Assembly (NCBI GenBank): GCA_938038205.1
Contig: CALHSA010000027.1
Coordinates: 1 to 31,965, forward strand
Length of the DNA stretch: 31,965 nt
From: an uncultured bacterium
Lineage (GTDB): Bacteria > Bdellovibrionota_C > UBA2361 > JANWWW01
Reading direction: 5' to 3'
This document shows positions 1 through 8,787 of this stretch, one piece after another. Both the position numbers and the translations under genes were made by a program. Each line of letters starts with the position of its first letter. Within the stretch, counting starts at the first letter, position 1. The notes under the pieces are model-generated. The model ran no database searches. It was given only the letters and a program-made list of their open reading frames with translations, and had not been told where the DNA came from.

Positions 1-47
1 CTTTCCACCTATACTTTATTTAGATGAGTTCTATTAAAAAAGGTTTT

Positions 48-1286
48 TTATCTTTTAAGATTGATACCCACATCCAACACCTCATTAGCTGTAGTAATTA
101 CTTTTGAGTTTGCAGAGAATCCTTTTTGATAAACAATGAGATTAACGAATTCTTCCGATAAATCAACATTAGATCTTTCCAAACCACTATTCATTACAGA
201 TGTACCTAATTTTTGTTCTGCCGGATTTATTAGATTTAATGGTCCTAATGAGTAGTATAGATTCTCAGAGACTCTAGTCAGATCATCCAAGCTATCTGGT
301 AAGCCAAGCGCAAAATATCCGGCATCATAAACTGAACCATTTTTAAAAACTAAACTAATTTTGCCGTTTGGTTCTGTGGCTATTGAAATCACCTCTCCTC
401 TAATCCCTTCTCCATTATGACTATATATTTTTAAACTTGAGTCTGTTACCAATTGGGTAGTTCCTGAGAAATTGAGTTCAACTGTCTGAGGATTAGCTCC
501 CACCCAGTTTATGTTTAACGGTATAATCGGATTACTTATTAACTGACCCTCTGTGTTAAATTGCAGAGTACCTTGCCCAACAAAAATCGGTTGTCCAGCA
601 GGTTGACCCAGTTTTGAGCTATCTATGTATCCCCGAACTTCCCATGTATTTATGCCTGTTTTGGCAAAGAATAAAGATACCTGGTTTTCTGCCCCCAAAG
701 AGTTAATTACTGGGATTGACACCGAAAATGAGCTTGCCTCAGCCAGATCACTAAACCTGGTTGGGTTTGCTGGAAATCCTGTAGATATAAACTCAGATGC
801 ATTTAAATTGAGTACAACATTAGCATTTGTTGTTGCAACTGGGGGTACATCCGGAGCACGCAGATTAATGGGACCAAGCTGATTAAAACCAGGCCCTGAA
901 TAACCAATAACCCTCAAACCAGAGTTGGTAACTAAAAATCCATCCTTATCAAGTGTAAAATTTCCCGCTCTTGTAAGAAAATTTCTTTCTCCATCTGTGA
1001 CGACAAAAAAACCCTTCCCTTGAATCGCAAAATCTAAATCTCTTGATGTAAATTCAACGGTTCCGTCAGAGAAAATACTTCTAACCTTTGATAAAAAACT
1101 ACCGTTCCCTGCTGAGCTAGTTGATAATTTAGAACTAGCATCAGCAACTAAACTGGAGAAATCAGCTCTCTGCTTCTTAAAGCCTACAGTACTAAAGTTA
1201 GCAACGTTATCACCAACAACAGATAGCGCCCCTCCATGAGCCATTAAACCTGAAAGTCCAGTATATAATGCACCCTCAATTCTCAT
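48..1286 (-). CDS. flgE: Flagellar hook protein FlgE
   Basis: This 412-residue protein is a flagellar rod/hook-family protein. The N-terminus (ALYTGLSGL then VVGDNVANFSTVGFKK, residues 6-38) is the conserved flagellar axial heptad region. The segment RDLDFAIQGKGFFVV with LTRAGNFTLDKDGFLV (about 81-119) is the FlgE/F/G core, and the end (NVDLSEEFVNLIVYQKGF) is the matching C-terminal helix. The length and the large beta-rich middle favour FlgE over FlgF or FlgG. It should polymerise outside the cell as the hook. No other flagellar gene lies nearby. It follows the acyl-CoA dehydrogenase gene by 29 nt but appears to have its own promoter (TTGGCA-18-TAGTAT). An AGGAG 10 nt before ATG may serve as ribosome site on read-through mRNA, but lies upstream of the predicted transcription start. 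Short hook proteins of about 400 residues are normal. Confidence 0.9.
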   Translation of the reverse strand: MRIEGALYTGLSGLMAHGGALSVVGDNVANFSTVGFKKQRADFSSLVADASSKLSTSSAGNGSFLSKVRSIFSDGTVEFTSRDLDFAIQGKGFFVVTDGERNFLTRAGNFTLDKDGFLVTNSGLRVIGYSGPGFNQLGPINLRAPDVPPVATTNANVVLNLNASEFISTGFPANPTRFSDLAEASSFSVSIPVINSLGAENQVSLFFAKTGINTWEVRGYIDSSKLGQPAGQPIFVGQGTLQFNTEGQLISNPIIPLNINWVGANPQTVELNFSGTTQLVTDSSLKIYSHNGEGIRGEVISIATEPNGKISLVFKNGSVYDAGYFALGLPDSLDDLTRVSENLYYSLGPLNLINPAEQKLGTSVMNSGLERSNVDLSEEFVNLIVYQKGFSANSKVITTANEVLDVGINLKR

Positions 1287-1301
1287 GAGAAAAAAACTCC
1301 T

Positions 1302-1331
1302 ATACTAACGATGAATCAAGAAGTATGCCAA
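1302..1331 (-). promoter_or_regulatory. Predicted flgE promoter
   Basis: On the minus strand TTGGCA (1326-1331), an 18-nt spacer and TAGTAT (1302-1307) lie across the 3' end of the upstream acyl-CoA dehydrogenase gene, 15 nt before the flgE ATG. The transcript leader would be about 8 nt. Confidence 0.45.
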
Positions 1332-2986
1332 AAACCTCTTACTAGATCGGTTTCTGGTTTATCAAGATTTCTTAGAGAACTAAGAATCTGATTACTCCCT
1401 AAATGAAACAAATACTCTAATATTTTAAGGTCAGAATTGTTGGGAGATTTATTCCATCTTCCTAATGCTGAAGTTAAAGTGAAAAGCCACATTACAATCT
1501 CAGAAACTCGAAGAGAGATCATCTGTTTACCTACAACATTTCCACCCTCCCTGAAAGCAACTTTTTTAATTTTTTGATAACTTGCTTTTTCAAGCTTAAG
1601 CAACTCTGAGTGTAAACTCTTTAACTCAGGAAGTATTCTAACTTCAACATTGGCCTTAGATCCTACAAAATAATCAACAAGAAGGCCAAAACCCTTTATA
1701 GGATCCTCATAAAAATTAGCAAACGATTTAAGTGGTTTATACTTCTCGCCAATAGCTTTGAAGCCGTTCAGAGATACAAATAGCCTCAATATCTCATTAG
1801 AACCTTCAAAAATTCTGTTAATTCTTGAATCACGCGTAAATCTCTCGTACTCATATTCTTTCATATATCCATTCCCCCCGGCCACTTGTAGAGCTTCATT
1901 ACACGCCTCCCAGAGCGCATCGGTAGCAAATACCTTTAAACAGGCCGCTTCTAAAGCATAATCTGGATGATTACTATCAATCATCCAACTTACCACATCC
2001 ACTAAACTAGCCACCGCGTAAATATAGGATTTTATTCTTAAAATTTTTTCTTTAATCAGATCGAACTCAATGAGTGCCTTACCAAACTGCTTCCTATTCT
2101 CAGCATGGTCATAAGCAAGTTGCAGCATTCTTTTCATCCCACCTATCGCACCCCCTGCTAAGCCTGTCCGACCATTATTTAATATCGACATTGCAATCTT
2201 GAATCCTTTTCCCTCCTCTCCAAGCAATCTCTCCTTGCCCACTCTTACATTTTCGAAGTAAACGGATGCAGTTTTTGAGGCTCTTATCCCCATTTTATCC
2301 TCCGGTTCCCCAACTGACAAACCTGAATCTGATCTTTCTAATATGAATGCAGAGATTTGTCCGTTTGGAGAGTCAGTTCTTGCAAAGACAGTAAAAACAT
2401 CAGCAAATGGGGCGTTTGTAATCCAAATTTTTTGGCCATTAATCACCCAATCACCATTCTCTTCCTTTTTTGCCGTAGTTTGAATTGAGGCTGCATCTGA
2501 TCCCGCTCCGGGCTCAGTAAGGCAAAAACAAGCGATGTTATCTCCCGTGGCCAAACTGGGTAAGTAACGCTGTTTTTGCTCAGTATTTCCAAACATTATT
2601 ATGCCTCTAAGGCCAATAGAAGAATGAGCACCTAGCATAACTCCAGTTGAAGCATCATATTGAGAGATTGTTTGAATGACCTTACTGTATCCCCATGATG
2701 ATAATCCCAATCCTCCATACTCCTCAGGAACTATTAACCCAAAAAGTCCCATCTGTTTTAGATTTTCTAAGTACGATTTAGGGAATTCAGCTACTTTGTC
2801 CCACTCTCGAAATTTCTCTCTTAAAGGCTCAAAAAATTTATCTACATTCTCGCATAACTGCTCTACTAACTGTACTTCCTCCGGATCACGCGTGGGATAG
2901 TAAGATATAACTGAGTTAACAAAACCTAACCCTGAAAAAAAACCTCTTAAAAAACCCACTCGACTGTTATATTCTCGACTTATCAT
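1316..2986 (-). CDS. Acyl-CoA dehydrogenase, VLCAD/ACAD9-like
   Basis: A 556-residue FAD-dependent acyl-CoA dehydrogenase, catalysing the first (alpha,beta-dehydrogenation) step of fatty-acid beta-oxidation with electrons passing to ETF. The helical N-domain leads into MGLFGLIVPEEYGGLGLS. The flavin/substrate motif CFCLTEPGAGSDAAS and IWITNAPFAD follow. The catalytic-base region is FTRDSRINRIFEGSNEILRLF, where the Glu of FEGSNEI matches the MCAD/VLCAD base. About 150 residues follow that motif, which is the extended form typical of very-long-chain enzymes rather than the roughly 380-residue short/medium-chain ones. The ATG is 9 nt from the divergent start codon of the Omp85 gene, and a TACAAT -10 box lies 8 nt before it, so the mRNA is probably leaderless. 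The exact chain-length specificity cannot be read from sequence. Confidence 0.92.
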   Translation of the reverse strand: MISREYNSRVGFLRGFFSGLGFVNSVISYYPTRDPEEVQLVEQLCENVDKFFEPLREKFREWDKVAEFPKSYLENLKQMGLFGLIVPEEYGGLGLSSWGYSKVIQTISQYDASTGVMLGAHSSIGLRGIIMFGNTEQKQRYLPSLATGDNIACFCLTEPGAGSDAASIQTTAKKEENGDWVINGQKIWITNAPFADVFTVFARTDSPNGQISAFILERSDSGLSVGEPEDKMGIRASKTASVYFENVRVGKERLLGEEGKGFKIAMSILNNGRTGLAGGAIGGMKRMLQLAYDHAENRKQFGKALIEFDLIKEKILRIKSYIYAVASLVDVVSWMIDSNHPDYALEAACLKVFATDALWEACNEALQVAGGNGYMKEYEYERFTRDSRINRIFEGSNEILRLFVSLNGFKAIGEKYKPLKSFANFYEDPIKGFGLLVDYFVGSKANVEVRILPELKSLHSELLKLEKASYQKIKKVAFREGGNVVGKQMISLRVSEIVMWLFTLTSALGRWNKSPNNSDLKILEYLFHLGSNQILSSLRNLDKPETDLVRGFWHTS

Positions 2987-3000
2987 ATAATTGAATTGTA
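2986..3000. promoter_or_regulatory. Overlapping divergent -10 boxes
   Basis: TATAAT at 2986-2991 (+) serves the Omp85 gene and TACAAT on the minus strand at 2995-3000 serves the acyl-CoA dehydrogenase. Each box overlaps the start codon of the opposite gene. Neither -35 is convincing (CTGTTA at 2964-2969 is the best for the plus strand). Confidence 0.5.
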
Positions 3001-4630
3001 TCGCAGAAATACGAGCATTAGATTATTTTTTATTTTTTTCACTAGTCTGTTAGCTGAAATATGTGACGGAAAAGTTATACGCAGCATTAACATCAAAATT
3101 TATGATGTTTTTGAAAACTCTGAGTTGGAGTTTATTAAACCGCTTAACAAATTAAAAATTAACTCTAAACAATCGAGTATAAAAAGACTGCTTTTAACTA
3201 AAGAAGGCGAGGTGTGCTCCTCAATTAAGTTAAATGAGACCGAGAGAAAATTACGCTCCCTAGGTGTTTTTAGGACGGTGAATATACAAGTTATAGATGT
3301 TAATGATAATTACGTAGATATCGAGGTAATTATTCAAGATAACTGGACTATAAATATAAAAGGTGGCATCGATTCTCAAAATTTTACGCCTAAAAATTTT
3401 GGTATACAGGACAAAAACCTCTTTGGAAGGTTAAAAAATTTAAACATTAACTGGGTAGATAAAACCCTATATGATGAATGGGAGGCACTTTTTGAAGATA
3501 GGGCTTTCGGTCCAGATGATACAAAATACTCCGTGCTTGTCGCAGATAAAAGCGCTGGATACAAATACGGTTTAAAATTAGATAATTCGATTTCCGATTT
3601 AGTTAGAGGCACTGGCTTTAACTCTTCTTTTATAAGAGATAAAACCATTTTCCAGAAACGAGCCGACTCTAACCAATACAAAAAGGATCTTCTAACTGGC
3701 AAACTTGGATATGAAAAGCAATTTAGATTATCAGAAAGGGCTTGGATTAGAGTAGAAGCCGGTTTAAAATTCGAAGAGAAAAGTATTGAGCCTCAGAAAA
3801 AATCTTTAGGATCAGAAACTTTTGTGTACAGATGGCTTGGGCCAGCTTTTAAAGTAAGTTATCTGAGGCCTACATTTAAAACCGTAGACTACTTTAACTA
3901 TTTTAACTACCTTGAGAATGTCGATGTGGGATCCGGAGTAACAACTGAGATTTTTACATCTCCTGGATTATCAAAAGATGAAACTGTAGTAATTTCAAAC
4001 GCTTTATCGATAGGAGCAGCCCCAAATGAAAAACTTCTTTGGTTTGGCAATTTAAAACATCAGTTCAGATGCGATAACTTTTCAGATTTCAATAATAGTA
4101 TCATTGAACTAAACTCTAGTTTATATAACTTTTTTGAAGATCGAATTTTTAACAAACCAGGTTCATTAGTTACTCAGTTAAATCTACTTGCATCAAGAGA
4201 TCTTGATTTGGATAGAGAGTTTTCCTTGGGAGGAGAGAAAGGTTTACTTGGGTACAAAAACAATAGCTTAAGTGATTCTAATGTAGCTTATAGTAAAATT
4301 GAAATTAGAAACACTTTAATTGAGAATTATAAAAACTTAGTTAGTCTAGGTTCTGCTATTTTCATTGAGTTTGGTTCATCTGCCCCAGTGTTTGAGAATT
4401 TGAAGGATAATTACTTAGCTAATGTAGGTGTTGGAATTAGAATATTTCTACCTGATATCTCACCTCCAAGAACATTTAGATTAGACTTAGCAATTCCAAT
4501 TGTTTCAACACAAGAGGTCGGAGCTTTTGAGCTTAGGTTTACAGCAACAGAGGAGAAGGTTATTAACAGGTCATTATTTGAGGAGCCTGAATTGTTTGAT
4601 AAATTCCAAAATCTAGGTATACTCGACTAA
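2996..4630 (+). CDS. Omp85/BamA-TamA family outer-membrane protein
   Basis: A 544-residue protein with an N-terminal signal-like hydrophobic segment (about 8-22). At least one POTRA-like unit follows (KLRSLGVFRTVNIQVIDVNDNYVDIEVIIQDNW, about 83-120, with a preceding partial one). The rest is a long beta-strand-rich region expected to be a 16-strand barrel ending in alternating hydrophobic strands (RTFRLDLAIPI, AFELRFTA). SLGGEKGLLGYKN near residues 410-424 corresponds to the Omp85 loop-6 motif, usually SLGGxxxLRGY. Here the conserved Arg is Leu. The length suits a two-POTRA protein, not a five-POTRA BamA, so a specialised Omp85 such as a TamA-like or patatin-less type is likelier than the essential assembly factor. 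The start is TTG and no ATG is available. It lies 3 nt from the convergent PilP gene. Confidence 0.8.
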   Translation: MYRRNTSIRLFFIFFTSLLAEICDGKVIRSINIKIYDVFENSELEFIKPLNKLKINSKQSSIKRLLLTKEGEVCSSIKLNETERKLRSLGVFRTVNIQVIDVNDNYVDIEVIIQDNWTINIKGGIDSQNFTPKNFGIQDKNLFGRLKNLNINWVDKTLYDEWEALFEDRAFGPDDTKYSVLVADKSAGYKYGLKLDNSISDLVRGTGFNSSFIRDKTIFQKRADSNQYKKDLLTGKLGYEKQFRLSERAWIRVEAGLKFEEKSIEPQKKSLGSETFVYRWLGPAFKVSYLRPTFKTVDYFNYFNYLENVDVGSGVTTEIFTSPGLSKDETVVISNALSIGAAPNEKLLWFGNLKHQFRCDNFSDFNNSIIELNSSLYNFFEDRIFNKPGSLVTQLNLLASRDLDLDREFSLGGEKGLLGYKNNSLSDSNVAYSKIEIRNTLIENYKNLVSLGSAIFIEFGSSAPVFENLKDNYLANVGVGIRIFLPDISPPRTFRLDLAIPIVSTQEVGAFELRFTATEEKVINRSLFEEPELFDKFQNLGILD

Positions 4631-4633
4631 TTC

Positions 4634-5377
4634 TCACCTTGCTCTCAAGTATATCTCACGAGTTTTTGTTGAAAGCATACCGGAGTAATCTTTTACAGTT
4701 TCCAGAATAACTATTTTATCTGAGAAGATATCAATTACCTGCCCTCTGTTCCTACCAATCGAATCACCCTTACTAATCATAAAACCCTGCCCTGTGGGAA
4801 GCGTAACATAAGCCTTAAGAGTTCCCTCACTTTCGATAACCGCGGTTAAAGTTAATTCTGAAACATCAACAGTCTCTAGAGGGCTCCTCTGCTCTAAAGC
4901 TCCCTCCAAGGGTGCTAAATCAAAAGGGCGAAAAGGATCCCTTAGATTAGAAAACTGGATCACAGAATCATTATTAATTCCAAGTTTAGCTTGAAAATAA
5001 TAAATCGTTCTCTCCAAGTCTTTAATGGCTGAGTTAGCATCAGACTTAGAATTTAAAATTTTTAGAGTGCTTGCTGCCGTGCTCTGATTCCCTTTTAGAA
5101 ACTCATTTATTACGTCTGGTGAGTAACTTTTCAACAAGTGTTTTATTCCCTCTTCTCCCAGGAACTCTCGTAAATCATTCACACTCTCTGGATTTTTGCT
5201 GTTTTTTGCCCTGTAAAAATTTACAGCCGCATTTAACCTCTGTTCAAGCGTCAAATCTTTAGTTTGCCTCAAAAAAGCTTCATCTACAGTTTCAGATTTC
5301 TCATAAGTTAAGATCAGAAATGCAACCTGAGCTACAATGATAATACTCAATATGTAAATAAGATATTTTTTTTTCAT
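4634..5377 (-). CDS. PilP-like type IV pilus assembly protein
   Basis: A 247-residue protein with one N-terminal membrane segment (YLIYILSIIIVAQVAFLIL, about 5-23), a helical middle and a C-terminal PilP-type beta domain from about residue 145. The diagnostic features are NLRDPFRPF, then VSELTLTAVIESEGTLKAYV, GQGFMISKGDSIGRNRGQV and a final KTREIYLRAR. In the family, PilP links the inner-membrane PilMNO complex to the PilQ secretin. Unlike typical PilP lipoproteins there is no lipobox; the anchor looks uncleaved. No pilM, pilN, pilO or pilQ is present, so it is an orphan here. The promoter (TTGACG-17-TTTAAA) ends 5 nt before ATG, implying a leaderless message. Confidence 0.78.
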   Translation of the reverse strand: MKKKYLIYILSIIIVAQVAFLILTYEKSETVDEAFLRQTKDLTLEQRLNAAVNFYRAKNSKNPESVNDLREFLGEEGIKHLLKSYSPDVINEFLKGNQSTAASTLKILNSKSDANSAIKDLERTIYYFQAKLGINNDSVIQFSNLRDPFRPFDLAPLEGALEQRSPLETVDVSELTLTAVIESEGTLKAYVTLPTGQGFMISKGDSIGRNRGQVIDIFSDKIVILETVKDYSGMLSTKTREIYLRAR

Positions 5378-5382
5378 TAAGC

Positions 5383-5411
5383 TTTAAATTTACCAGAAAA
5401 GTTTACGTCAA
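5383..5411 (-). promoter_or_regulatory. pilP-like gene promoter (leaderless type)
   Basis: TTGACG (5406-5411, minus strand), a 17-nt spacer and TTTAAA (5383-5388), then 5 nt to the ATG. It stands back to back with the clpB promoter, with 20 nt between the two -35 boxes. Confidence 0.6.
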
Positions 5412-5431
5412 ATAAGATTTAAAACATTTCT

Positions 5432-5460
5432 TTGAAAAGAGGTTTCTGAAAATTTATAAA
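5432..5460 (+). promoter_or_regulatory. clpB promoter (leaderless type)
   Basis: TTGAAA (5432-5437), 17-nt spacer, TATAAA (5455-5460), then exactly 7 nt to the GTG. A start point 7 nt after the -10 falls on the start codon. No Shine-Dalgarno is present. No sigma32-type heat-shock promoter or CIRCE element was seen. Confidence 0.65.
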
Positions 5461-5467
5461 TATAATA

Positions 5468-8032
5468 GTGAATGTAAGTAAATTTACCCAAAAAAGTAAG
5501 GAAGCGTTAGAGCTTGCTCATAAAGAGGCACTAAGAAGAGGGCATCAAGAAATTGATTTTTTGCACTTATTATTCTCTCTTCTTAGTCAGGATGGGACAG
5601 CTGTAACAGAGGTACTTAAAAGATTAGGGTTTAACACAAAAACCTTAAAAAGTGCTATTGAGAAAGAGTTAGACAAGATTCCCTCAGTGACTGGTTCTGG
5701 GTATGATCCATCGAGGATAATGGTATCAGCAAGGCTGGCTGGGTGTTTAATCAAAGCCGAAGATATTGCTAAGGATTTTGGAGATGAATTTGTATCAGTC
5801 GAGCACATATTTTTAGCAATTTTAAAAGATCCAGTAATTCGTGTTCCTCAATTAAATCTAGACGTAAATGATTTTACTGAAGCCTTGAGAAAGTATCGGG
5901 GGAATCAGAAAGTAAAATCGGACAATCCAGAAAATGCATATGATGCACTTGGAAAGTATGGGCGTGATTTGGTAGAGCTCGCAAAAATGGGGAAGCTAGA
6001 TCCAGTAATTGGTCGAGATGATGAGATTCGCAGGGTCATCCAAATTTTAAGTCGCAAAACAAAAAACAACCCTGTTCTGATTGGTGAACCAGGGGTAGGA
6101 AAAACAGCAATCGTTGAAGGATTAGCTCAGAGAATAGTTCGGAATGATGTACCAGAGGGTTTAAAGGGAAAAAGAGTATTTGCACTTGATATGGCATCAC
6201 TAATTGCTGGTGCAAAGTACAGGGGTGAATTTGAAGAAAGGTTAAAGGCAGTTTTAGATGAAATTAAGAACTCAGATGGAGAAATAATAATTTTTATTGA
6301 TGAGCTACATACTATCGTTGGAGCTGGAAAAGCGGAGGGAGCCATTGATGCTGGCAATATGTTAAAACCAATGCTAGCGCGAGGGGAATTAAGATGTATA
6401 GGAGCCACAACACTGGACGAGTATCGAAAGTATATTGAGAAAGATGCAGCTCTTGAGAGAAGATTTCAACCGGTTTTAGTAGATGAGCCAACCGTAGAGG
6501 AAACTATAACAATTTTAAGAGGTCTTAAAGAAAGATTTGAGATTCATCATGGAGTTAAAATTTTAGATGAAGCTCTTATTGCAGCTGCAACACTCTCAAA
6601 GAGGTACATATCAGATCGATTTTTACCTGATAAAGCCATAGATCTGATAGATGAAGCTTGTGCTACAGTAAGGGTGCAATTAGATTCTATGCCACAAGCT
6701 CTTGAAGAGGTTTCTCGAAAAATTTTACAGCTTCAGATTGAAGCTGCAGCTCTAAAATCCGAATCCACTTCCTCAGCAGCGAAACGGTTGGATTCAATTT
6801 TAAGCGAGATTCAGCAGCTACAAGAGAAAGAGAACCAATTACGCAAGCAGTGGGAGGAAGAAAAAGCTCAAATACTAAAAATTAAGAACTTAAAAGAACA
6901 GATTGAGCTAACTAAGTTTCAGATTGAAGAAGCCGAGAGAAATTTTGATCTTAATAGAGCTGCTGAGTTAAAGTATGGCAAACTGCCTCAACTACTTCAG
7001 GAGCTTGATTTACATACAAAACAAATCTCTACCGAAAACAGGTTGTTAAAAGAAGAAGTAACTGAGAATGAAATAGCAGAAATAGTCAGTAAATGGACTG
7101 GTATACCAGTAAAAAGGCTCGTTCAATCTGAAAGAAGAAAGGTTCTAGAGCTTTTAGATTTTCTTGAGAAAAGAGTTGTTGGCCAAAGGGAAGCGGTTGA
7201 AGCCGTTTATGAGGCTGTTTTAAGAGCAAGATCTGGGGTAAAAGATCCTTCTAGACCGATAGGAAGCTTTCTCTTTTTAGGCCCAACGGGAGTTGGTAAA
7301 ACCCATCTTGCTAAAACCCTAGCAGAGGGCCTGTTTGACTCCAAAGATGCTCTTATTAGGATTGACATGTCTGAGTACATGGATAAGTTCTCGGTATCAA
7401 GGCTAATTGGAGCTCCACCAGGGTATGTGGGGTTTGAAGAAGGGGGTCAACTCACAGAAGCAGTAAGACGTAAGCCATTCTCCGTTATTCTCTTTGACGA
7501 AATAGAGAAAGCTCACCCAGATGTAATGAATATTTTTTTGCAAATAATGGATGATGGAAGGCTTACAGACAGTCATGGTAGAGTAATCGATTTTAAAAAT
7601 ACTATACTAATTTTCACCTCAAACATTGCTAGCCAGCAGATCATGGAGAATCCAAATTTAAATCGAGAGGCGATCATAAGCGAGTTAAAAAGGTTCTTAA
7701 GAGTAGAACTAATAAACCGTTTTGACGAGATTGTAATATTTAATCCCTTAACTGAAGAAGAGATTCTTATGGTTATAGATCTTGAATTAGAGGAGCTTAA
7801 ACAAAGGTTAGCTCAAATGAACCTAAACCTTGTTGTAACTAGCGAAGCAAAAAAAATCATAGCTCAGCGAGGTTTTGATCCAGTTTTTGGAGCAAGACCA
7901 ATAAAAAGATATATAAAAAAATTCGTCGAGACTGAGATAGCTAAATTCATACTACAAAAAAACGTTACTCAAACTTTGATAGTAGATTCTAACAATCAGA
8001 ATGAATTGAGCGTACGGGAGTATGATGCGTAA
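5468..8032 (+). CDS. clpB: ATP-dependent disaggregase ClpB
   Basis: An 854-residue Hsp100 chaperone that rescues aggregated proteins together with DnaK. The Clp-N domain covers about 1-145. The first AAA+ module has Walker A GEPGVGKT at 206-213 and Walker [11 protein letters not shown]. The coiled-coil middle domain is around 405-525 ([35 protein letters not shown]). The second AAA+ module has Walker A GPTGVGKT at 605-612 and the pore loop [13 protein letters not shown]. Length and motif positions match E. coli ClpB almost exactly, separating it from ClpA and ClpC. GTG is chosen as start because it gives the canonical N-terminus ([16 protein letters not shown]) and sits 7 nt after a good -10 box. 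It is monocistronic and followed by a weak stem-loop. Confidence 0.98.
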   Translation: MNVSKFTQKSKEALELAHKEALRRGHQEIDFLHLLFSLLSQDGTAVTEVLKRLGFNTKTLKSAIEKELDKIPSVTGSGYDPSRIMVSARLAGCLIKAEDIAKDFGDEFVSVEHIFLAILKDPVIRVPQLNLDVNDFTEALRKYRGNQKVKSDNPENAYDALGKYGRDLVELAKMGKLDPVIGRDDEIRRVIQILSRKTKNNPVLIGEPGVGKTAIVEGLAQRIVRNDVPEGLKGKRVFALDMASLIAGAKYRGEFEERLKAVLDEIKNSDGEIIIFIDELHTIVGAGKAEGAIDAGNMLKPMLARGELRCIGATTLDEYRKYIEKDAALERRFQPVLVDEPTVEETITILRGLKERFEIHHGVKILDEALIAAATLSKRYISDRFLPDKAIDLIDEACATVRVQLDSMPQALEEVSRKILQLQIEAAALKSESTSSAAKRLDSILSEIQQLQEKENQLRKQWEEEKAQILKIKNLKEQIELTKFQIEEAERNFDLNRAAELKYGKLPQLLQELDLHTKQISTENRLLKEEVTENEIAEIVSKWTGIPVKRLVQSERRKVLELLDFLEKRVVGQREAVEAVYEAVLRARSGVKDPSRPIGSFLFLGPTGVGKTHLAKTLAEGLFDSKDALIRIDMSEYMDKFSVSRLIGAPPGYVGFEEGGQLTEAVRRKPFSVILFDEIEKAHPDVMNIFLQIMDDGRLTDSHGRVIDFKNTILIFTSNIASQQIMENPNLNREAIISELKRFLRVELINRFDEIVIFNPLTEEEILMVIDLELEELKQRLAQMNLNLVVTSEAKKIIAQRGFDPVFGARPIKRYIKKFVETEIAKFILQKNVTQTLIVDSNNQNELSVREYDA

Positions 8033-8034
8033 AT

Positions 8035-8055
8035 TGTTCTATATTAAATAGAACA
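8035..8055 (+). terminator. Stem-loop after clpB
   Basis: An 8-bp perfect stem (TGTTCTAT / ATAGAACA) with a 5-nt loop starts 2 nt after the clpB stop. The tail GTGTTATTT is only moderately T-rich, so termination may be partial. Confidence 0.45.
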
Positions 8056-8072
8056 GTGTTATTTGCTGTAAA

Positions 8073-8102
8073 TTGACTAACTTTTAGGTTTTATTGTAAG
8101 AT
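8073..8102 (+). promoter_or_regulatory. cdnL-type gene promoter
   Basis: TTGACT (8073-8078), 18-nt spacer, TAAGAT (8097-8102). The predicted start of transcription is about 8109-8110, directly before a GC-rich hairpin. Unlike most units here, this gene should have a leader of about 33 nt. Confidence 0.6.
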
Positions 8103-8110
8103 ATGAGTTG

Positions 8111-8133
8111 GGGGTCGAATGTGATTCGGCCCC
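8111..8133 (+). promoter_or_regulatory. GC-rich 5'-terminal hairpin of the CdnL-type mRNA
   Basis: GGGGTCGAA (8111-8119) pairs with TTCGGCCCC (8125-8133) through nine base pairs (one G-U) around a TGTGA loop. It is by far the most GC-rich short structure among the spacers. It lies at the predicted 5' end of the transcript and 9 nt before the ATG. AAGGG (8137-8141) follows but is only 1 nt from ATG, too close for a normal ribosome site. It may stabilise the mRNA or control initiation; no known riboswitch was recognised. Confidence 0.6.
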
Positions 8134-8142
8134 AGTAAGGGA

Positions 8143-8787
8143 ATGAAGCCAAAAAGTAGTGATTTAAGAAAAAAGGCCTCTGTTAAAAGTGGTGGATTTA
8201 AGAACAAAGAGACCAAAATAAAATCAGCTAAATATACAACTCCACTTGAGTCGAAGGTCAAGATTGAAAAAGTGGAAAATGAGGGGAATAAGCTTCAGAA
8301 ACTTAAACTAAGAGATAAAATAGTTTACCCTGGTCATGGTGTTGGAGTTGTAGAAAACATTGTAACTAGAAAAATGGGAGATGAAACAGTATCTCTTTAT
8401 GTGATTAAACTAGAAAACTCCGATGTTAAACTATTTATACCGGTCGATCAGGTTCAATCCAAGTCGATTAGAAGAATAATTAGTCCAGAAGAAGTAGAGG
8501 AGATTATCGAGTCAATAAAAAAATCAAGAAAAAAAATCGGGGATTTGGAATCGTGGAATAGACGAGTAAGAGAATACTCTGAGGTTGTTAAAAACTGTGA
8601 AGCTCATGAACTTGCTGCTTTAATAGCCCAGTTTAAAAGCTTAAATAAGGTAAAAAATCTTTCATTTGGAGAGAAAAAGATTCTTGATACTGCAAAGCAG
8701 CTTCTTGCCTCTGAGTTATCCATGGCAAATGGCACAAGTGTGGAAGAAATGACACAAAGATTAGATGAGATAATTGGTGAATACTAA
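8143..8787 (+). CDS. CdnL/CarD-family RNA polymerase-binding regulator
   Basis: A 214-residue protein of the CarD_CdnL_TRCF family, which binds the RNA polymerase beta subunit and stabilises open complexes at housekeeping (often rRNA) promoters. The Tudor-like RNAP-interaction domain starts near residue 55 (LKLRDKIVYPGHGVGVVENI ... KLFIPVDQV). A helical C-terminal domain follows (SWNRRVREYSEVVKNCEAHELAALIAQF ... LSFGEKKILDTAKQLLASEL). An unusual basic extension of about 55 residues precedes the domain (11 Lys/Arg in the first 30), which may contact DNA or RNA. It has its own promoter and a strong leader hairpin. It is convergent with rpsL. The symbol is not assigned because CarD and CdnL paralogues coexist in some groups. 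Confidence 0.88.
   Translation: MKPKSSDLRKKASVKSGGFKNKETKIKSAKYTTPLESKVKIEKVENEGNKLQKLKLRDKIVYPGHGVGVVENIVTRKMGDETVSLYVIKLENSDVKLFIPVDQVQSKSIRRIISPEEVEEIIESIKKSRKKIGDLESWNRRVREYSEVVKNCEAHELAALIAQFKSLNKVKNLSFGEKKILDTAKQLLASELSMANGTSVEEMTQRLDEIIGEY

Noticed and set aside
1-47. AAAAAAGGTTTTTT as a flgE terminator
   Set aside because: It is a self-complementary AT run without a loop or GC stem, so it cannot be called a terminator.
1297-1301. AGGAG upstream of flgE as a Shine-Dalgarno
   Set aside because: It is 10 nt from ATG and lies immediately after the predicted -10 box, so it would not be on the gene's own transcript; it can only matter on read-through from the upstream gene.
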